NCBI GenBank assembly: GCA_963841705.1
Contig: CAWJDY010000079.1
Coordinates: 59,517 to 123,516, forward strand
Origin: VAZQ01 sp963841705
GTDB lineage: Bacteria > Pseudomonadota > Alphaproteobacteria > Rhizobiales > Xanthobacteraceae
Reading direction: 5' to 3'
Length of the DNA: 64,000 nucleotides
This document shows, piece by piece, positions 34,387 to 44,371 of this stretch; within the stretch, counting starts at the first letter, position 1, and the number at the start of each line of letters is the position of its first letter. The translations under genes were made by a program, and so were the position numbers. Below the pieces are notes generated by a model. The model made no database searches. It was not told the DNA's origin and saw nothing but the letters and a program-made list of their open reading frames with translations.

Positions 34387-35295
34387 CTACGGCTCTTTTG
34401 GGCTTGCGATCGGCGGCAGCGATTTGACGTAGACGGCAATCGCGGCCCGATCCCTTGGGGAAAGTTTGGAGGTGTTGCTGACAACCTTGGCCATCGGGCC
34501 GGCAACCGAGTCTCCATCGGGCAGATCCCCGGTTTTGAGCACCCGTTCGATATCCTCCCGCGAATAATCGCCGATCCCCGCCTGGGTGATGTTGGGAACA
34601 CGTCCCTCACCACCTTCAGGGTCGGGACCGCCGGCAAAGCGCCGGCGGGCGATTATTCCGCCGAGGAAATTGCGCGGGCTGTGGCACTCGGCACAGTGCC
34701 CGGGACCATTGACCAGGTAGGCGCCCCGATTCCATTGCGGCGATTTGGAGGTATCGGCCGTGAAGGGTTGGCCATCCACGAAGAGAAACTTCCAACCGCC
34801 GATCGCGCGCCGGAACTTGAACGGCATCGCAAGATCATGATCCCTGACTTTGCCGGCAACTGCGGGCAGCGTTCTCAGATAGGCAAAGAGATCGCGCACG
34901 TCCTCTGCCCGCATGTGTTGATAAGAAGCATAAGGAAAGGCCGGATAATAGTGCCTGCCATCGGGGGAAGTCCCTTTCCGCATGGCAGTGACGAAATTGG
35001 CCTCGGTCCAGGCGCCTATCCCATCCCGCGGATCGGAGGAGATGTTCGGCGGATAAAACGTGCCGAACATCGTCTTGAGAGCCATGCCGCCTCCGAGCCT
35101 GGTTTTATCCTCCTGGTTGGGCGTCGCATGGCAGGACGCACATCCGCCCGCATAGAACATGGTTTGGCCGTTTTGGAGGTCGGGCGTGTGCGGAGGAAGC
35201 GCATCTGCCGAAACGCTCGCCGGAATCGTAATCAACCAAAAAGTGGCGGCCCCGAGCATCACGACTGCAAGCAGCGCGAGCAGTACCCTGCGCAC
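34387..35295 (-). CDS. diheme c-type cytochrome
   Basis: The 302-residue protein has an N-terminal membrane anchor or signal (LLALLAVVMLGAATFWLITI) and two heme c sites, CASCH near residue 53 and CAECH near residue 202. Each is followed by an axial Met candidate (KTMFGTFYPPNIS; VAGPMAKVVSNT). The layout resembles cytochrome subunits of membrane alcohol/aldehyde dehydrogenases and other periplasmic electron carriers. It follows the cytochrome c' gene on the same strand after 73 bases and is probably co-transcribed, but no dehydrogenase subunit is near. Confidence 0.9.
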   Translation of the reverse strand: MRRVLLALLAVVMLGAATFWLITIPASVSADALPPHTPDLQNGQTMFYAGGCASCHATPNQEDKTRLGGGMALKTMFGTFYPPNISSDPRDGIGAWTEANFVTAMRKGTSPDGRHYYPAFPYASYQHMRAEDVRDLFAYLRTLPAVAGKVRDHDLAMPFKFRRAIGGWKFLFVDGQPFTADTSKSPQWNRGAYLVNGPGHCAECHSPRNFLGGIIARRRFAGGPDPEGGEGRVPNITQAGIGDYSREDIERVLKTGDLPDGDSVAGPMAKVVSNTSKLSPRDRAAIAVYVKSLPPIASPKEP

Positions 35296-35368
35296 TTCCG
35301 GGCCGCCTTTCAGTTATCCGACGTGCGTCAGGCAGAGCGAAGATGCCCGTCAGCCGCGTGGAACAGCA

Positions 35369-35806
35369 TCATGTCTCCCGTTTGCGATAGGTCTGATGGC
35401 AGCCGCCGCAGTTCTTGCGCAACTCGCCGAATTGGGCCTTGAAGCTGTCGAAGTCCTTTGTCGCCTCTGCCGCCGCTTTGGACTCACGCGCCAGCTTGGC
35501 AAACTTGGCCTCGAAATCAGCCTTGTTTTCCCAGATGGCGGGCAAAGCCGCCGTATCGCCTCCGGTTTTGGAGCTGTCGGGAAATAGTGCGGGGGCCTTA
35601 CCGCCCGCTTCGGCGAAAGTCGCGAATGCCTTCTTTGCAGCATCCAGGTCGAACGGCCGCTTCCCGTTGAACATTTCATTGGCGATCCGAGACTGATCGC
35701 CGTTCCCCTTCATCAGCGCTTTTCGAGCCGCAATTGGATCAGTCTGAGCGCAAAGCGTGCTGACCCCGATCGCGACCCCCGCAACCGCAATCCAGAAACG
35801 GATCAT
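35369..35806 (-). CDS. cytochrome c' / c-556 family protein
   Basis: The 145-residue product has a signal peptide (MIRFWIAVAGVAIGVSTLCA) and a single heme site at the far C-terminus (NCGGCHQTYRKR), with the fifth ligand His in CGGCH, as in the four-helix cytochrome c'. RKALMKGNGDQSRIANEM is the first helix, where c-556 types place a ligand Met. These proteins carry electrons or bind NO/CO in the periplasm. GGAGG lies nine bases before the ATG at 35806. Confidence 0.88.
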   Translation of the reverse strand: MIRFWIAVAGVAIGVSTLCAQTDPIAARKALMKGNGDQSRIANEMFNGKRPFDLDAAKKAFATFAEAGGKAPALFPDSSKTGGDTAALPAIWENKADFEAKFAKLARESKAAAEATKDFDSFKAQFGELRKNCGGCHQTYRKRET

Positions 35807-36018
35807 TTCTGTCATCCTCCACTGGGCTTGATGAAAGCCGCACCGGACGGCGCGGCGAGAGGGCATTGTCTCGAACCCTGCATTCATTCAGATATTCCGG
35901 TCGCAGACAAAAAATTTCGGAGAGCTCTCCACTATTCACTTGTTTGTGAACGCGTCACCCGGCCAAAGCATGCGTCACCGGCTGGCCGAAACCGAATTTC
36001 ATCATGCTCCGGACTTGG

Positions 36019-39000
36019 CTATTCCGCCATGGTCGCAACCGGGATAGCCGCCCGGCGCCTCGCCCGCGCCCCCGACCACCGGGTGACCACGTAGAACACC
36101 GGCGTGAAGATCAACCCGAACGCGGTGACCCCGATCATTCCGAAGAACACCGCTGTGCCCAGCGCCTGTCTGAGCTCCGCTCCTGCTCCGATCGCCCATA
36201 CCAGGGGCGTCACCCCGAAGATGAATGCCAGCGAAGTCATGAGGATCGGGCGGAGCCGCAACCGGGCTGCTTCGGTCGCCGCGGACCAGCGGTCTCTCCC
36301 CTGATCCTCCAGTTGCCTTGCAAACTCCACGATGAGAATGGCGTTTTTCGCGGCGAGCCCAATGAGCACCACGAAGCCGACCTGGGTGAGGATGTTGTTG
36401 TCCTGGCCGCGCAATACGACGCCGACAATGGAGGCAACAAGGCACATCGGCACGATCATGATGACGGCAAGCGGCAAGGTGAGACTCTCGAACTGTGCGG
36501 CAAGAACCAAGAACACGAAAGTTACAGCCAGCACGAATGCAAACGTTGCGGTATTGCCGGCGCGAATCTGCTGAAAGGCGAGCGACGTCCATTCGTAATT
36601 GAAGCCGTCCGGCAGGAGCTCGTTCGCCAGGCGTTCCATGAGCTGCATCGCCTGGCCCTGCGAATAGCCGGGGGCAGCGGCGCCGTCGAGCTCGGCCGCC
36701 GGATAAAGATTGTAGCGCGGGACCCGATAAGGCCCGGACGTATCGCGAACCGTGGTGAAGGAGCCGAGCGGCACCGTACCCCCGCTGGCATTGCGCACCC
36801 GAATGTTAAGGATGTCCCTCGGGTCCACCCGATACGGAGCTGCCGCCTGCGCGGTCACGCGAAAAGTCCGCCCGAACAGGTTGAAATCATTCACATAGAT
36901 GGAGCCGATATAGATCTGCAACGCGGCAAAGACGTCCGGCGCCGCGATACCCAGCATCTGCGCCTTGGTTCGATCGATCTCGAGATAGAGTTCCGGGGTT
37001 GCGGTTTCGAACAGCGAGAAGACCTGAGAAAGACCCGGCGTCTCCGCCGCCCGGCTCATGATCGTTCCGACCACCTCCTGCAACGCTTGCGGACCGCGGC
37101 CGCCGCGGTCCTCGATCATCATGCGGAATCCCCCCGCATTGCCGATCCCTTGCACCGGCGGCGGCGGGACAACAAAGATCACGGCCTCCTGAATGGAGGC
37201 AAGCCGGTCGTACAGCTCCCGCAGCACGGCGTTCGCAGATTTGTGCGGGTCATGGGCGCGTTGGGAAAAAGGTTCAAGCACGACGAAAAGGGCGCCGGCA
37301 TTGGGGGCGTTGGTAAATGTAGCCCCGGAAAAGCCGACCACGTTCACGGCACCGGCCACACCCGGTACCTGGCGTGCAATCTCGGCGGCGCGTCGGTTGA
37401 CCTCGTCGGTGCGGGCAAGCGAAGCGCCGGGCGGGAGTTGAATGACGGCGATGAGATAACCGCGATCGAGCTGCGGGATGAATCCCACAGGCGTGCGGCG
37501 AAACTCATCGAGCCCAAAGAGGACAATAGCACCATAGACAACGAGCATGAGCAGCGAGAGCCGGACCACCCGTCCGGCAAGCCACCCATATCCTACCGCC
37601 ATGATCTCATAGCCACGATTGAACCCGCGGAAGACGAGGTGGAGCGGATACTCCCAGAGCCTCGGCGAGTGCTCGCGGTGCGGCCTCAGCAGCAAGGCGC
37701 AGAGCGCAGGCGAGAGCGTGAGCGATACCAGGAGCGAGATGATCGTTGCCCCGGCAATCGTGAGCGCGAACTGGCGATAGAACTGGCCGGAAATGCCGGT
37801 GATGAAGCCCGATGGGACGAATACGGCACAAAGCACCAGCGCAATGGCGATCAGCGCCGCACCCACCTCGTTCATGCTCTTGATCGCAGCTTCACGCGGC
37901 GACAGACCGGACGCGATATTGCGCTCGACGTTCTCCACGACGACGATCGCATCATCCACCACGATGCCGACCGCCAGCACGAGCCCGAACAGACTGAGAT
38001 TGTTGAGGGTGAATCCGAAGATCGCCATGAAGAAAAACGTGCCGATCAGCGAGATCGGGATGGCGACAAGAGGAATGACCGCCGCGCGCCAGGTCTGCAG
38101 GAACAGAATGACGACGAGCACCACCAGAAGAATGGCCTCGGCAATGGTCTTCTGGACCTCATCGACTGACTGCCGAATGAACTGGGTCGGATCGTAGATG
38201 ATGGTGGACGTCAGGCCCGGCGGAAAACGCTTCGACAGCTCCTCCATGGTCGCTCGGATCGCCTCCGAGGTGGATAGCGCATTCGAGCCGGGGCGCTGGA
38301 GCACGGCGAGCGCAACCGCCGGTTCAACGTTCAGATAGGAGTTGGAGGAGTAATCGAGCGCGGCGAGCTCGATCTTGGCGACGTCGCGCAGGCGCACGAC
38401 CGCTGCCGGTGATTGCTTCACGATGATCGAGCCGAACTCCTCTGGATCGGCCAGACGCCCGAGTGTCTTGACCGCGATCTGGAATGCTCCAGGACGCTCG
38501 ACGGGCGGCTGGTTGAGGACGCCGGAAGCAACCTGAATGTTCTGGCCCTGCAACGCCAGCGTCACATCGCCGGCGGTCAACCCGAGCGACTGCAACCGAT
38601 CCGGATCGAGCCAGACACGCATGGCGTAGTCGCGGCTGCCGAACACCGTAATCGAGCCCACTCCCTCGATGCGAGTAAGCACGTCCTTGATCTCCAACGT
38701 GGCGTAGTTCGAGATGAAGAGCGAATCTCGCGACCTGTCAGGCGAATAAAGGTGGACCACCAGCATCAGGTCGGGTGAGCTTTTGGTGACGGTCACGCCG
38801 ACTTGGCGTACATCAGCGGGCAGCCTCGGCTGTGCGATCGCAACACGATTTTGCACTTGCACCTGCGCAATATCGAGATTGGTGCCGATATCGAAGCTCA
38901 CGGCAATGCTGAAACGACCGTCCGCGGTCGAGTTCGAGGACATGTAGAGCATGTCCTCCACGCCATTGATCTGCTCCTCGATCGGCGCAACGACCGTGCT

Positions 39001-39180
39001 GGCCACGATATCCGCGCTTGCACCGGGATATTGGCCGGTGACATTGATGATGGGCGGGGCGATCTCGGGATATTGCGCAACCGGCAACCGCGCATACGCC
39101 ACTGCGCCGAGGATCACGAACACGATCGAAAGAACGCAAGCAAAAATCGGGCGGTCGATGAAGAAATGCGAGATGCGCAT
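36019..39180 (-). CDS. RND efflux transporter permease (HAE1/AcrB family)
   Basis: The 1053-residue inner-membrane pump has the full AcrB layout: MRISHFFIDRPIFACVLSIV at the start, FFMAIFGFTLNNLSLFGLVL then VDDAIVVVENVERNIASGLS with the proton-relay Asp pair in TM4 (VGIVVDDAI), and a second repeat ending VLIGLAAKNAILIVEFARQL. It expels drugs, solvents or other hydrophobic compounds using the proton gradient. The adaptor gene lies 36 bases upstream. No TolC-type outer-membrane gene is in the window, so the pump must share one. Confidence 0.95.
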   Translation of the reverse strand: MRISHFFIDRPIFACVLSIVFVILGAVAYARLPVAQYPEIAPPIINVTGQYPGASADIVASTVVAPIEEQINGVEDMLYMSSNSTADGRFSIAVSFDIGTNLDIAQVQVQNRVAIAQPRLPADVRQVGVTVTKSSPDLMLVVHLYSPDRSRDSLFISNYATLEIKDVLTRIEGVGSITVFGSRDYAMRVWLDPDRLQSLGLTAGDVTLALQGQNIQVASGVLNQPPVERPGAFQIAVKTLGRLADPEEFGSIIVKQSPAAVVRLRDVAKIELAALDYSSNSYLNVEPAVALAVLQRPGSNALSTSEAIRATMEELSKRFPPGLTSTIIYDPTQFIRQSVDEVQKTIAEAILLVVLVVILFLQTWRAAVIPLVAIPISLIGTFFFMAIFGFTLNNLSLFGLVLAVGIVVDDAIVVVENVERNIASGLSPREAAIKSMNEVGAALIAIALVLCAVFVPSGFITGISGQFYRQFALTIAGATIISLLVSLTLSPALCALLLRPHREHSPRLWEYPLHLVFRGFNRGYEIMAVGYGWLAGRVVRLSLLMLVVYGAIVLFGLDEFRRTPVGFIPQLDRGYLIAVIQLPPGASLARTDEVNRRAAEIARQVPGVAGAVNVVGFSGATFTNAPNAGALFVVLEPFSQRAHDPHKSANAVLRELYDRLASIQEAVIFVVPPPPVQGIGNAGGFRMMIEDRGGRGPQALQEVVGTIMSRAAETPGLSQVFSLFETATPELYLEIDRTKAQMLGIAAPDVFAALQIYIGSIYVNDFNLFGRTFRVTAQAAAPYRVDPRDILNIRVRNASGGTVPLGSFTTVRDTSGPYRVPRYNLYPAAELDGAAAPGYSQGQAMQLMERLANELLPDGFNYEWTSLAFQQIRAGNTATFAFVLAVTFVFLVLAAQFESLTLPLAVIMIVPMCLVASIVGVVLRGQDNNILTQVGFVVLIGLAAKNAILIVEFARQLEDQGRDRWSAATEAARLRLRPILMTSLAFIFGVTPLVWAIGAGAELRQALGTAVFFGMIGVTAFGLIFTPVFYVVTRWSGARARRRAAIPVATMAE

Positions 39181-39216
39181 CGCGCAATGACCTGACTGAG
39201 TGCTGCGTTGGGTAGA

Positions 39217-40416
39217 CTACTCGCTCTGCGTGCCGACCGCGCTCGCCTGCACGGGAGGGCTCACCTCCTCGGGCATCACCTTGCCGCCCACACGCGCGCG
39301 GATCAGCCCATTGATGATGACCCGATCCTCCGGCTTGAGGCCGGTCTTCACCACTCGGTACCCATCCGCAATGGGGCCTAGCGTCACATAACGCTGTGCC
39401 GCCGTATTATCCTCGCCGACAACGAGCACGTATTTGCGCGCTTGCTCCGTGCCGATGGCAGCATCCGGCAGGAGCATTGCCTGATAGCTGGCTGAGGCCG
39501 GAACCTGCACCCGCGCAAACATGCCGGGCGTAAACAAGCCGTCCGGATTGGGGAACTGCGCACGCCCTCGAATCGTGCCGGTGGCACGATCGATCAGGTT
39601 GTCGACAAAGTCCATGCGTCCGACATGGGAAAAAGTCGGCTCATCGATGAGCTTCGCCCGAACCGTGGCGGTGCCGCGGCCGGTAACGTCATTTTGCCCG
39701 TCCCGTGTCAACCGCTCATAGCGCAGCAGCGAGGCTTCATCGAAGCTGAACTCGAGTCGGATAGGGTCAGTGGATACGATGACTCCCAGAAGAGTAGTGG
39801 TAAAGCTGGCGCCACCGGTCACAAGGTTCCCCGGCGTCACACGGCGGTCGCCGATTCGTCCGCTCACGGGAGCCCTGATGTCGGTGAATTCCACGTCAAG
39901 TGCGGCCTGACGAACCAGGGCCTCATTCGCCGTCACCGCGGCTTGGGCATTACGGAAGACTTGCGCGCGCTGCTGGAATACCTGCTCGCTGATCGTGCGA
40001 TCTCGCATAAGCTGCTGGCCGCGCGCGAGATCGGCCTCCGCAAAGACCAGATTCGACTTTGCCGTCTCCAGGTTGGCGGTGGCCTGGTCCAGCGTGTTCT
40101 GGAACGGCCGCTTGTCGATCGTGAACAGGAGGTCGCCCTGTTTTACATACTGGCCATCCTGAAAATGCACCTTGTCGAGATAGCCCGATACGCGTGAACG
40201 CAGCTCGACCATCTCTACAGGGACAAATCGGCCGACATACTCGTCGTGGTCCACGATGGTGCGTTGAAGTGGTCTTGAAACCGTGACCTTCGGGGCGGGA
40301 GGCGCAACCTGCTGCTTTTGCTGCTCGCTGCAGGCAGCAACCAGCGCCACAGCCCCTGCCGCGAAGGGCGCCAAACAACGGACCAAATACCGCATCGGGA
40401 GCTTGCGATCGAGCAT
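39217..40416 (-). CDS. RND efflux periplasmic adaptor (membrane fusion protein)
   Basis: The 399-residue protein has a lipobox (ALVAACSEQQ), so it is probably a lipoprotein anchored to the inner membrane. VELRSRVSGYLDKVHFQDGQ and YVKQGDLLFTIDKRPF form the lipoyl half-motif. The hairpin helices (LARGQQLMRDRTISEQVFQQ) and the beta-barrel (TIRGRAQFPNPDGLFTPGMF) follow. It bridges the downstream RND pump to an outer-membrane channel. A start at MRYLVRCL (40395) is an alternative. It is divergent from the flippase-like gene over about 210 bases. Confidence 0.94.
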   Translation of the reverse strand: MLDRKLPMRYLVRCLAPFAAGAVALVAACSEQQKQQVAPPAPKVTVSRPLQRTIVDHDEYVGRFVPVEMVELRSRVSGYLDKVHFQDGQYVKQGDLLFTIDKRPFQNTLDQATANLETAKSNLVFAEADLARGQQLMRDRTISEQVFQQRAQVFRNAQAAVTANEALVRQAALDVEFTDIRAPVSGRIGDRRVTPGNLVTGGASFTTTLLGVIVSTDPIRLEFSFDEASLLRYERLTRDGQNDVTGRGTATVRAKLIDEPTFSHVGRMDFVDNLIDRATGTIRGRAQFPNPDGLFTPGMFARVQVPASASYQAMLLPDAAIGTEQARKYVLVVGEDNTAAQRYVTLGPIADGYRVVKTGLKPEDRVIINGLIRARVGGKVMPEEVSPPVQASAVGTQSE

Positions 40417-40627
40417 GATGGTGACTGATATAGACTTGGCAGCTTAGCTGCAAGAAAGTGTCGAAAAATGGTCTTTGATCCCGAAGCCGCAGCGCGCTCC
40501 CGGTCGAACCTTGCCAAATTGTTGACTTGCAGCTTCGGAGCGTATCGGCCAATACGGTAGGGCTGCCGGTTCCCGTCGCCACTTGATCGCATTGAGTTAT
40601 TCGCGCCTACGTTCGCAGATCGTGAAA

Positions 40628-41626
40628 ATGAGCCTGAGCGCAACGGACGATGCTGCCAAGGTAGGCACCCGCTCGCTTGAGCGGGGCGCAATCATTGCGC
40701 TCAAGCTGCTCGTGACCGGCATTTGCTTCTGGTACTTGCTGCATAAAATCGATGTGAACGAGATTTCCCGGTCCATTGTCCTGCTGCAATTTCGCTGGGT
40801 CGCACTGGCCGTGGCGACGGTGATGCTGCAGGTACCCATCGTGGCGATGCGTTGGCGCGAGATTTTGACCGGCCTTGCTGCCACGCATGAATCGATAGGC
40901 AAGAGCTCGATGATCGCCGTCACCGCGATCGGATTATTCTTCGCGCAAGTCTTGCCCAATGTAGCAGGGGAAGGTGTACGCGCTTGGCTGGTCGTTCGCA
41001 TCGGGTCTGATTGGCGCACTGCTCTGACCAGCGTCCTCATCGATCGTGGCGTAGGAGCCGGCCTGATCGTGGCGGCGGGTTTTTTTATTGTCCTGCTTTC
41101 GCCCGCCACTGCTGATCTCGGGGGCTATCGCAACACGGTACTCGTGCTCTACGGCAGCGCGCTCATCGCCGGCCTTGCCGGCCTTGCGCTCTTGCCGGTG
41201 CTTCTGCCGCTGCTCAATCGCCTGCGCTATCTACGTTGGATCGCACAATTCGCCGCGGATGCTCGGCGCGTGCTTCTTGGGCCGAAAGGTCCGCTGATCT
41301 TCGGGTTAGCCTGCCTGATCCACGCGCTCACCATGTGCCTGATCTGGTTGCTCGGGCAGTCTCAAGGGTTGATGCTGCCCTTTTCCGATCTGGCTCTCCT
41401 GTTTGTGGTGATGACAGGCGTCGCCCTGGTGCCTGCATCGATCAACGGCTGGGGCCTTCGCGAGATCGCAGTTGTCGGCCTGCTGGCACGCTACGGCGTT
41501 GCGCCGGAGCAAGCCCTTGTCCTGTCGGTGTGCTTCGGTCTAACTCTCGCCATCGGATCGCTGCCCGGAGCCATCGTCTGGCTGCTCTATCCGGCGGCAC
41601 CGGGGCAACGCACTCAGCGGCGCTGA
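40628..41626 (+). CDS. flippase-like integral membrane protein (LPG synthase TM / UPF0104 family)
   Basis: The 332-residue protein has about eight hydrophobic helices (LKLLVTGICFWYLLHKIDVN; VALAVATVMLQVPIVAMRWR) and the family phrase FFAQVLPNVAGEGVRAWLVV, with VLIDRGVGAGLIVAAGFFIV. PASINGWGLREIAVVGLLAR is the conserved C-terminal motif. Homologues include the membrane half of MprF and proteins in exopolysaccharide loci thought to handle lipid-linked intermediates. It opens the polysaccharide block here and precedes gmd on the same strand, which supports that role. Confidence 0.8.
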   Translation: MSLSATDDAAKVGTRSLERGAIIALKLLVTGICFWYLLHKIDVNEISRSIVLLQFRWVALAVATVMLQVPIVAMRWREILTGLAATHESIGKSSMIAVTAIGLFFAQVLPNVAGEGVRAWLVVRIGSDWRTALTSVLIDRGVGAGLIVAAGFFIVLLSPATADLGGYRNTVLVLYGSALIAGLAGLALLPVLLPLLNRLRYLRWIAQFAADARRVLLGPKGPLIFGLACLIHALTMCLIWLLGQSQGLMLPFSDLALLFVVMTGVALVPASINGWGLREIAVVGLLARYGVAPEQALVLSVCFGLTLAIGSLPGAIVWLLYPAAPGQRTQRR

Positions 41627-41737
41627 AAGAGCACAGCTTTCCCGACAGCGCATGCGGGGTGATGCTGGCATGCGCCTCGAATGGATCGGGTGGCGCTGAG
41701 AAATTCGAGTGATCACCGCGAAGGGCAATGTTGCAAC

Positions 41738-42811
41738 ATGCCGGAACGGAAAGTCGCTTTGATCTGCGGCGCCACTGGTCAGGATGGCGCCTATCTTGCC
41801 GAATATCTCCTCGGCAAGGGCTACGTCGTTCACGGCATGAAGCGTCGTTCGTCCTCCTTCAATACTGAACGCATCGATCACCTCATTCACGATCCGCACG
41901 AAACGGGCGTCTCGTTTCATCTGCACTACGGCGATGTCACAGACGCAACGAACGTCATTCGGATCGTGCAGGAGACCCAGCCGGACGAAATCTACAATCT
42001 GGCGGCGCAATCGCATGTCCAAGTCTCTTTCGAGACCCCCGAATATACTGCCAATGCCGACGGCCTTGGCACGCTGCGCCTGCTGGAGGCTATTCGCATC
42101 TTGGGGCGCGAAAAGCAGACCCGATTCTATCAAGCTTCAACCTCCGAGCTGTTCGGCAAGGCCCGGGAAATCCCGCAGAACGAATTGACTCCTTTTTATC
42201 CACGCTCGCCTTATGCGGCGGCGAAGCTCTATGCGCATTGGATCACGGTCAATTACCGGGAGGCCTATGGCATGCATGCCTCCAATGGCATCTTGTTCAA
42301 TCATGAAAGCCCGATCCGAGGCGAAACATTCGTTACCCGCAAGATCACGCGCGCAGTCGCATCGATCAAATGCGGCTTGCAGAAAAAAGTGTTCCTGGGG
42401 AATCTCGATGCCTTGCGGGACTGGGGACATGCCCGCGACTTTGTCGAGGGCATGTGGCTCATGCTGCAGCAGGAGGAGCCGGGCGATTACGTGCTGGCCA
42501 CTGGAGAGAGCCATTCCGTGCGTGAATTCGTGGAAAACGCCTTCTCGCACATCGGCTATGCGGTCGCGTGGACGGGATCCGGCGTCGCGGAAAAAGGAGT
42601 GGAGAAGACGACGGGTGATGTTCTGGTCGAGGTTGACCCGCGTTATTTTCGTCCCACTGAAGTCGACCACCTGCTCGGCGACCCGAGCAAGGCGCGCGCC
42701 AAGCTCGGCTGGCATCACAAGACCAGCTTCGAGACGCTCGTGCACGACATGGTCAAGGCCGATCTCGTCGCCGTCCTGAAGGAACAGGAACGGCGAAACC
42801 GGAACGCCTGA
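41738..42811 (+). CDS. gmd: GDP-mannose 4,6-dehydratase
   Basis: The 357-residue SDR enzyme converts GDP-mannose to GDP-4-keto-6-deoxymannose, the precursor of fucose, rhamnose and perosamine sugars. LICGATGQDGAYLAEYLLGK is the NADP-binding loop, RRSSSFNTERIDHL the Gmd-specific loop, STSELFGKAREIPQNE holds the catalytic Thr/Ser-Asp-Glu region, and YPRSPYAAAKLYAHW the YxxxK pair. The ATG at 41738 is preferred; 41681 adds 19 unlikely residues. No reductase such as Rmd or Fcl is adjacent, so the final deoxysugar is unknown. ugd follows 10 bases later. Confidence 0.95.
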   Translation: MPERKVALICGATGQDGAYLAEYLLGKGYVVHGMKRRSSSFNTERIDHLIHDPHETGVSFHLHYGDVTDATNVIRIVQETQPDEIYNLAAQSHVQVSFETPEYTANADGLGTLRLLEAIRILGREKQTRFYQASTSELFGKAREIPQNELTPFYPRSPYAAAKLYAHWITVNYREAYGMHASNGILFNHESPIRGETFVTRKITRAVASIKCGLQKKVFLGNLDALRDWGHARDFVEGMWLMLQQEEPGDYVLATGESHSVREFVENAFSHIGYAVAWTGSGVAEKGVEKTTGDVLVEVDPRYFRPTEVDHLLGDPSKARAKLGWHHKTSFETLVHDMVKADLVAVLKEQERRNRNA

Positions 42812-42821
42812 GGATCAACTC

Positions 42822-44144
42822 ATGCGCATTGCGATGATCGGCAGCGGTTATGTGGGGCTGGTGTCCGCCGCCTGTTTTTCCGACTTTGGCCATGTGGTGA
42901 CGTGCATCGACAAGGATGCGGAAAAGATCGCGCAGCTCAAGAAGGGGAAGCTGCCGATCTTCGAGCCCGGGCTCGACTTCCTGATCGCAACCAATGTTGC
43001 GGCGGGTCGTCTGTCTTTCACCACCGAGTTTGCTGCGGCAATCGCGGCAGCTGATGCCGTGTTCCTCGCGGTGGGGACGCCTTCACGGCGCGGCGACGGT
43101 TTTGCTGACCTGTCATACGTCTACGATGCCGCGCGCGAGGTTGCCGCCGAGATGACCGGCTTCACCGTCGTGGTCACCAAATCAACGGTTCCCGTTGCGA
43201 CCAATGACCAGATCGAGGCCATCATCCGCCAGACAGCACCAGCAGCGCAGTTTGCGGTCGTCTCCAACCCGGAGTTCTTGCGCGAGGGCGCCGCGATCGA
43301 GGACTTCAAGCGGCCGGATCGGGTGGTTGTTGGCACCGAGGACGAACGCGCACGACAGGTGATGCGCGAGATCTACCGGCCGCTGTCCCTCAACGAAACT
43401 CCGATTCTCTTCACCAGCCGGCGGGCCGCGGAACTGATCAAATATGCCTCGAATGCGTTTCTCGCCACCAAGATCACCTTCATCAACGAGATGGCCGACA
43501 TCTGCGAAAGGTGCTCCGTCGATGTGCAGGAGGTGGCGCGCGGGATGGGCCTCGACCGCCGCATCGCTGGAAAGTTCCTGCATCCCGGTCCGGGTTTCGG
43601 CGGCTCCTGCTTTCCCAAGGATACCGCCGCGCTGGCCGCCATGGCGGAGAAATACGGTACCCGCAGCAGCATTGTAGACGCGGTGATCGCAGCCAATGCG
43701 GCGCGCAAGATGGCGATGGTCGAAAAGATCGTGGCTGCATGCGGCGGTTCCGTGCGTGACAAGCTGGTCGCGGTGCTCGGTCTCACGTTCAAGCCGAACA
43801 CCGATGATATGCGCGAGGCGCCAAGCCTGATCGTCGTGCCTGCGCTGCTGTCACGCGGGGCACGCGTGCGCGCCTTTGACCCGCAGGGAATGCCGGAAGC
43901 GCGCAAGCTGATGCCGGGACTTGAACCCGCCAATGACCCTTTTTCCTGCATCGCCGGTGCCGACGCAATGGTGATTCTGACCGAATGGGATCAGTTCCGC
44001 GCCCTTGATCTCGACCGGGCCAAGGCGTTGCTGCGCAACCCGGTGGTGGTCGACCTGCGCAACATCTACAGGCCCGCCGCAATGAGCGAGAAAGGCTTCG
44101 CCTACATCAGCGTCGGGCGTAACGACGTCCCTTTGCCGCGCTAG
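42822..44144 (+). CDS. ugd: UDP-glucose 6-dehydrogenase (UDP-glucose/GDP-mannose dehydrogenase family)
   Basis: The 440-residue enzyme has a Rossmann N-terminus (MRIAMIGSGYVGLVSAACFS), the middle helix region IKYASNAFLATKITFINEMA and the catalytic-cysteine loop FLHPGPGFGGSCFPKDTAAL. The C-terminal domain contains VAVLGLTFKPNTDDMREAPS. It oxidises UDP-glucose to UDP-glucuronate; GDP-mannose as substrate is possible and only biochemistry would decide. It forms a tight pair with gmd. Confidence 0.92.
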   Translation: MRIAMIGSGYVGLVSAACFSDFGHVVTCIDKDAEKIAQLKKGKLPIFEPGLDFLIATNVAAGRLSFTTEFAAAIAAADAVFLAVGTPSRRGDGFADLSYVYDAAREVAAEMTGFTVVVTKSTVPVATNDQIEAIIRQTAPAAQFAVVSNPEFLREGAAIEDFKRPDRVVVGTEDERARQVMREIYRPLSLNETPILFTSRRAAELIKYASNAFLATKITFINEMADICERCSVDVQEVARGMGLDRRIAGKFLHPGPGFGGSCFPKDTAALAAMAEKYGTRSSIVDAVIAANAARKMAMVEKIVAACGGSVRDKLVAVLGLTFKPNTDDMREAPSLIVVPALLSRGARVRAFDPQGMPEARKLMPGLEPANDPFSCIAGADAMVILTEWDQFRALDLDRAKALLRNPVVVDLRNIYRPAAMSEKGFAYISVGRNDVPLPR

Positions 44145-44172
44145 ACAAGCGTTTCCATGTTTCGAATCATAT

Positions 44173-44318
44173 GAGCTCGCCCCTCACCCCACCCTCTCCT
44201 CGTAAAGAACGGGGAGAGGGAGAGTACGACCGCGTCTCCATACACCAAATGATGCTCGCACGGTGTTTCACACCCTCTCCCCGCCTGCGGGGAGAGGGTG
44301 GGGTGAGGGGACCGCATG
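44173..44318. repeat. CCCTCACCCCACCCTCTCC palindromic element
   Basis: The left part reads CCCCTCACCCCACCCTCTCC, and the right part ends with GGAGAGGGTGGGGTGAGGGG, an almost perfect inverted repeat. Two inner GC stems (CTCCTCGTAAAGAACGGGGAG; CTCTCCCCGCCTGCGGGGAGAG) lie inside it. It fills the gap between the converging ugd and manC genes and could end transcription from both sides. Confidence 0.75.
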
Positions 44319-44371
44319 AAGACGTTTTGTTTGTTATGAGCAGTTTCATGGAATCGATCTACTAGCATCGA

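Noticed and set aside
36004..38169. 721-codon plus-strand frame opposite the RND pump
   Set aside because: It is His/Arg/Asp-rich antisense shadow; the AcrB-type protein on the minus strand is unambiguous.
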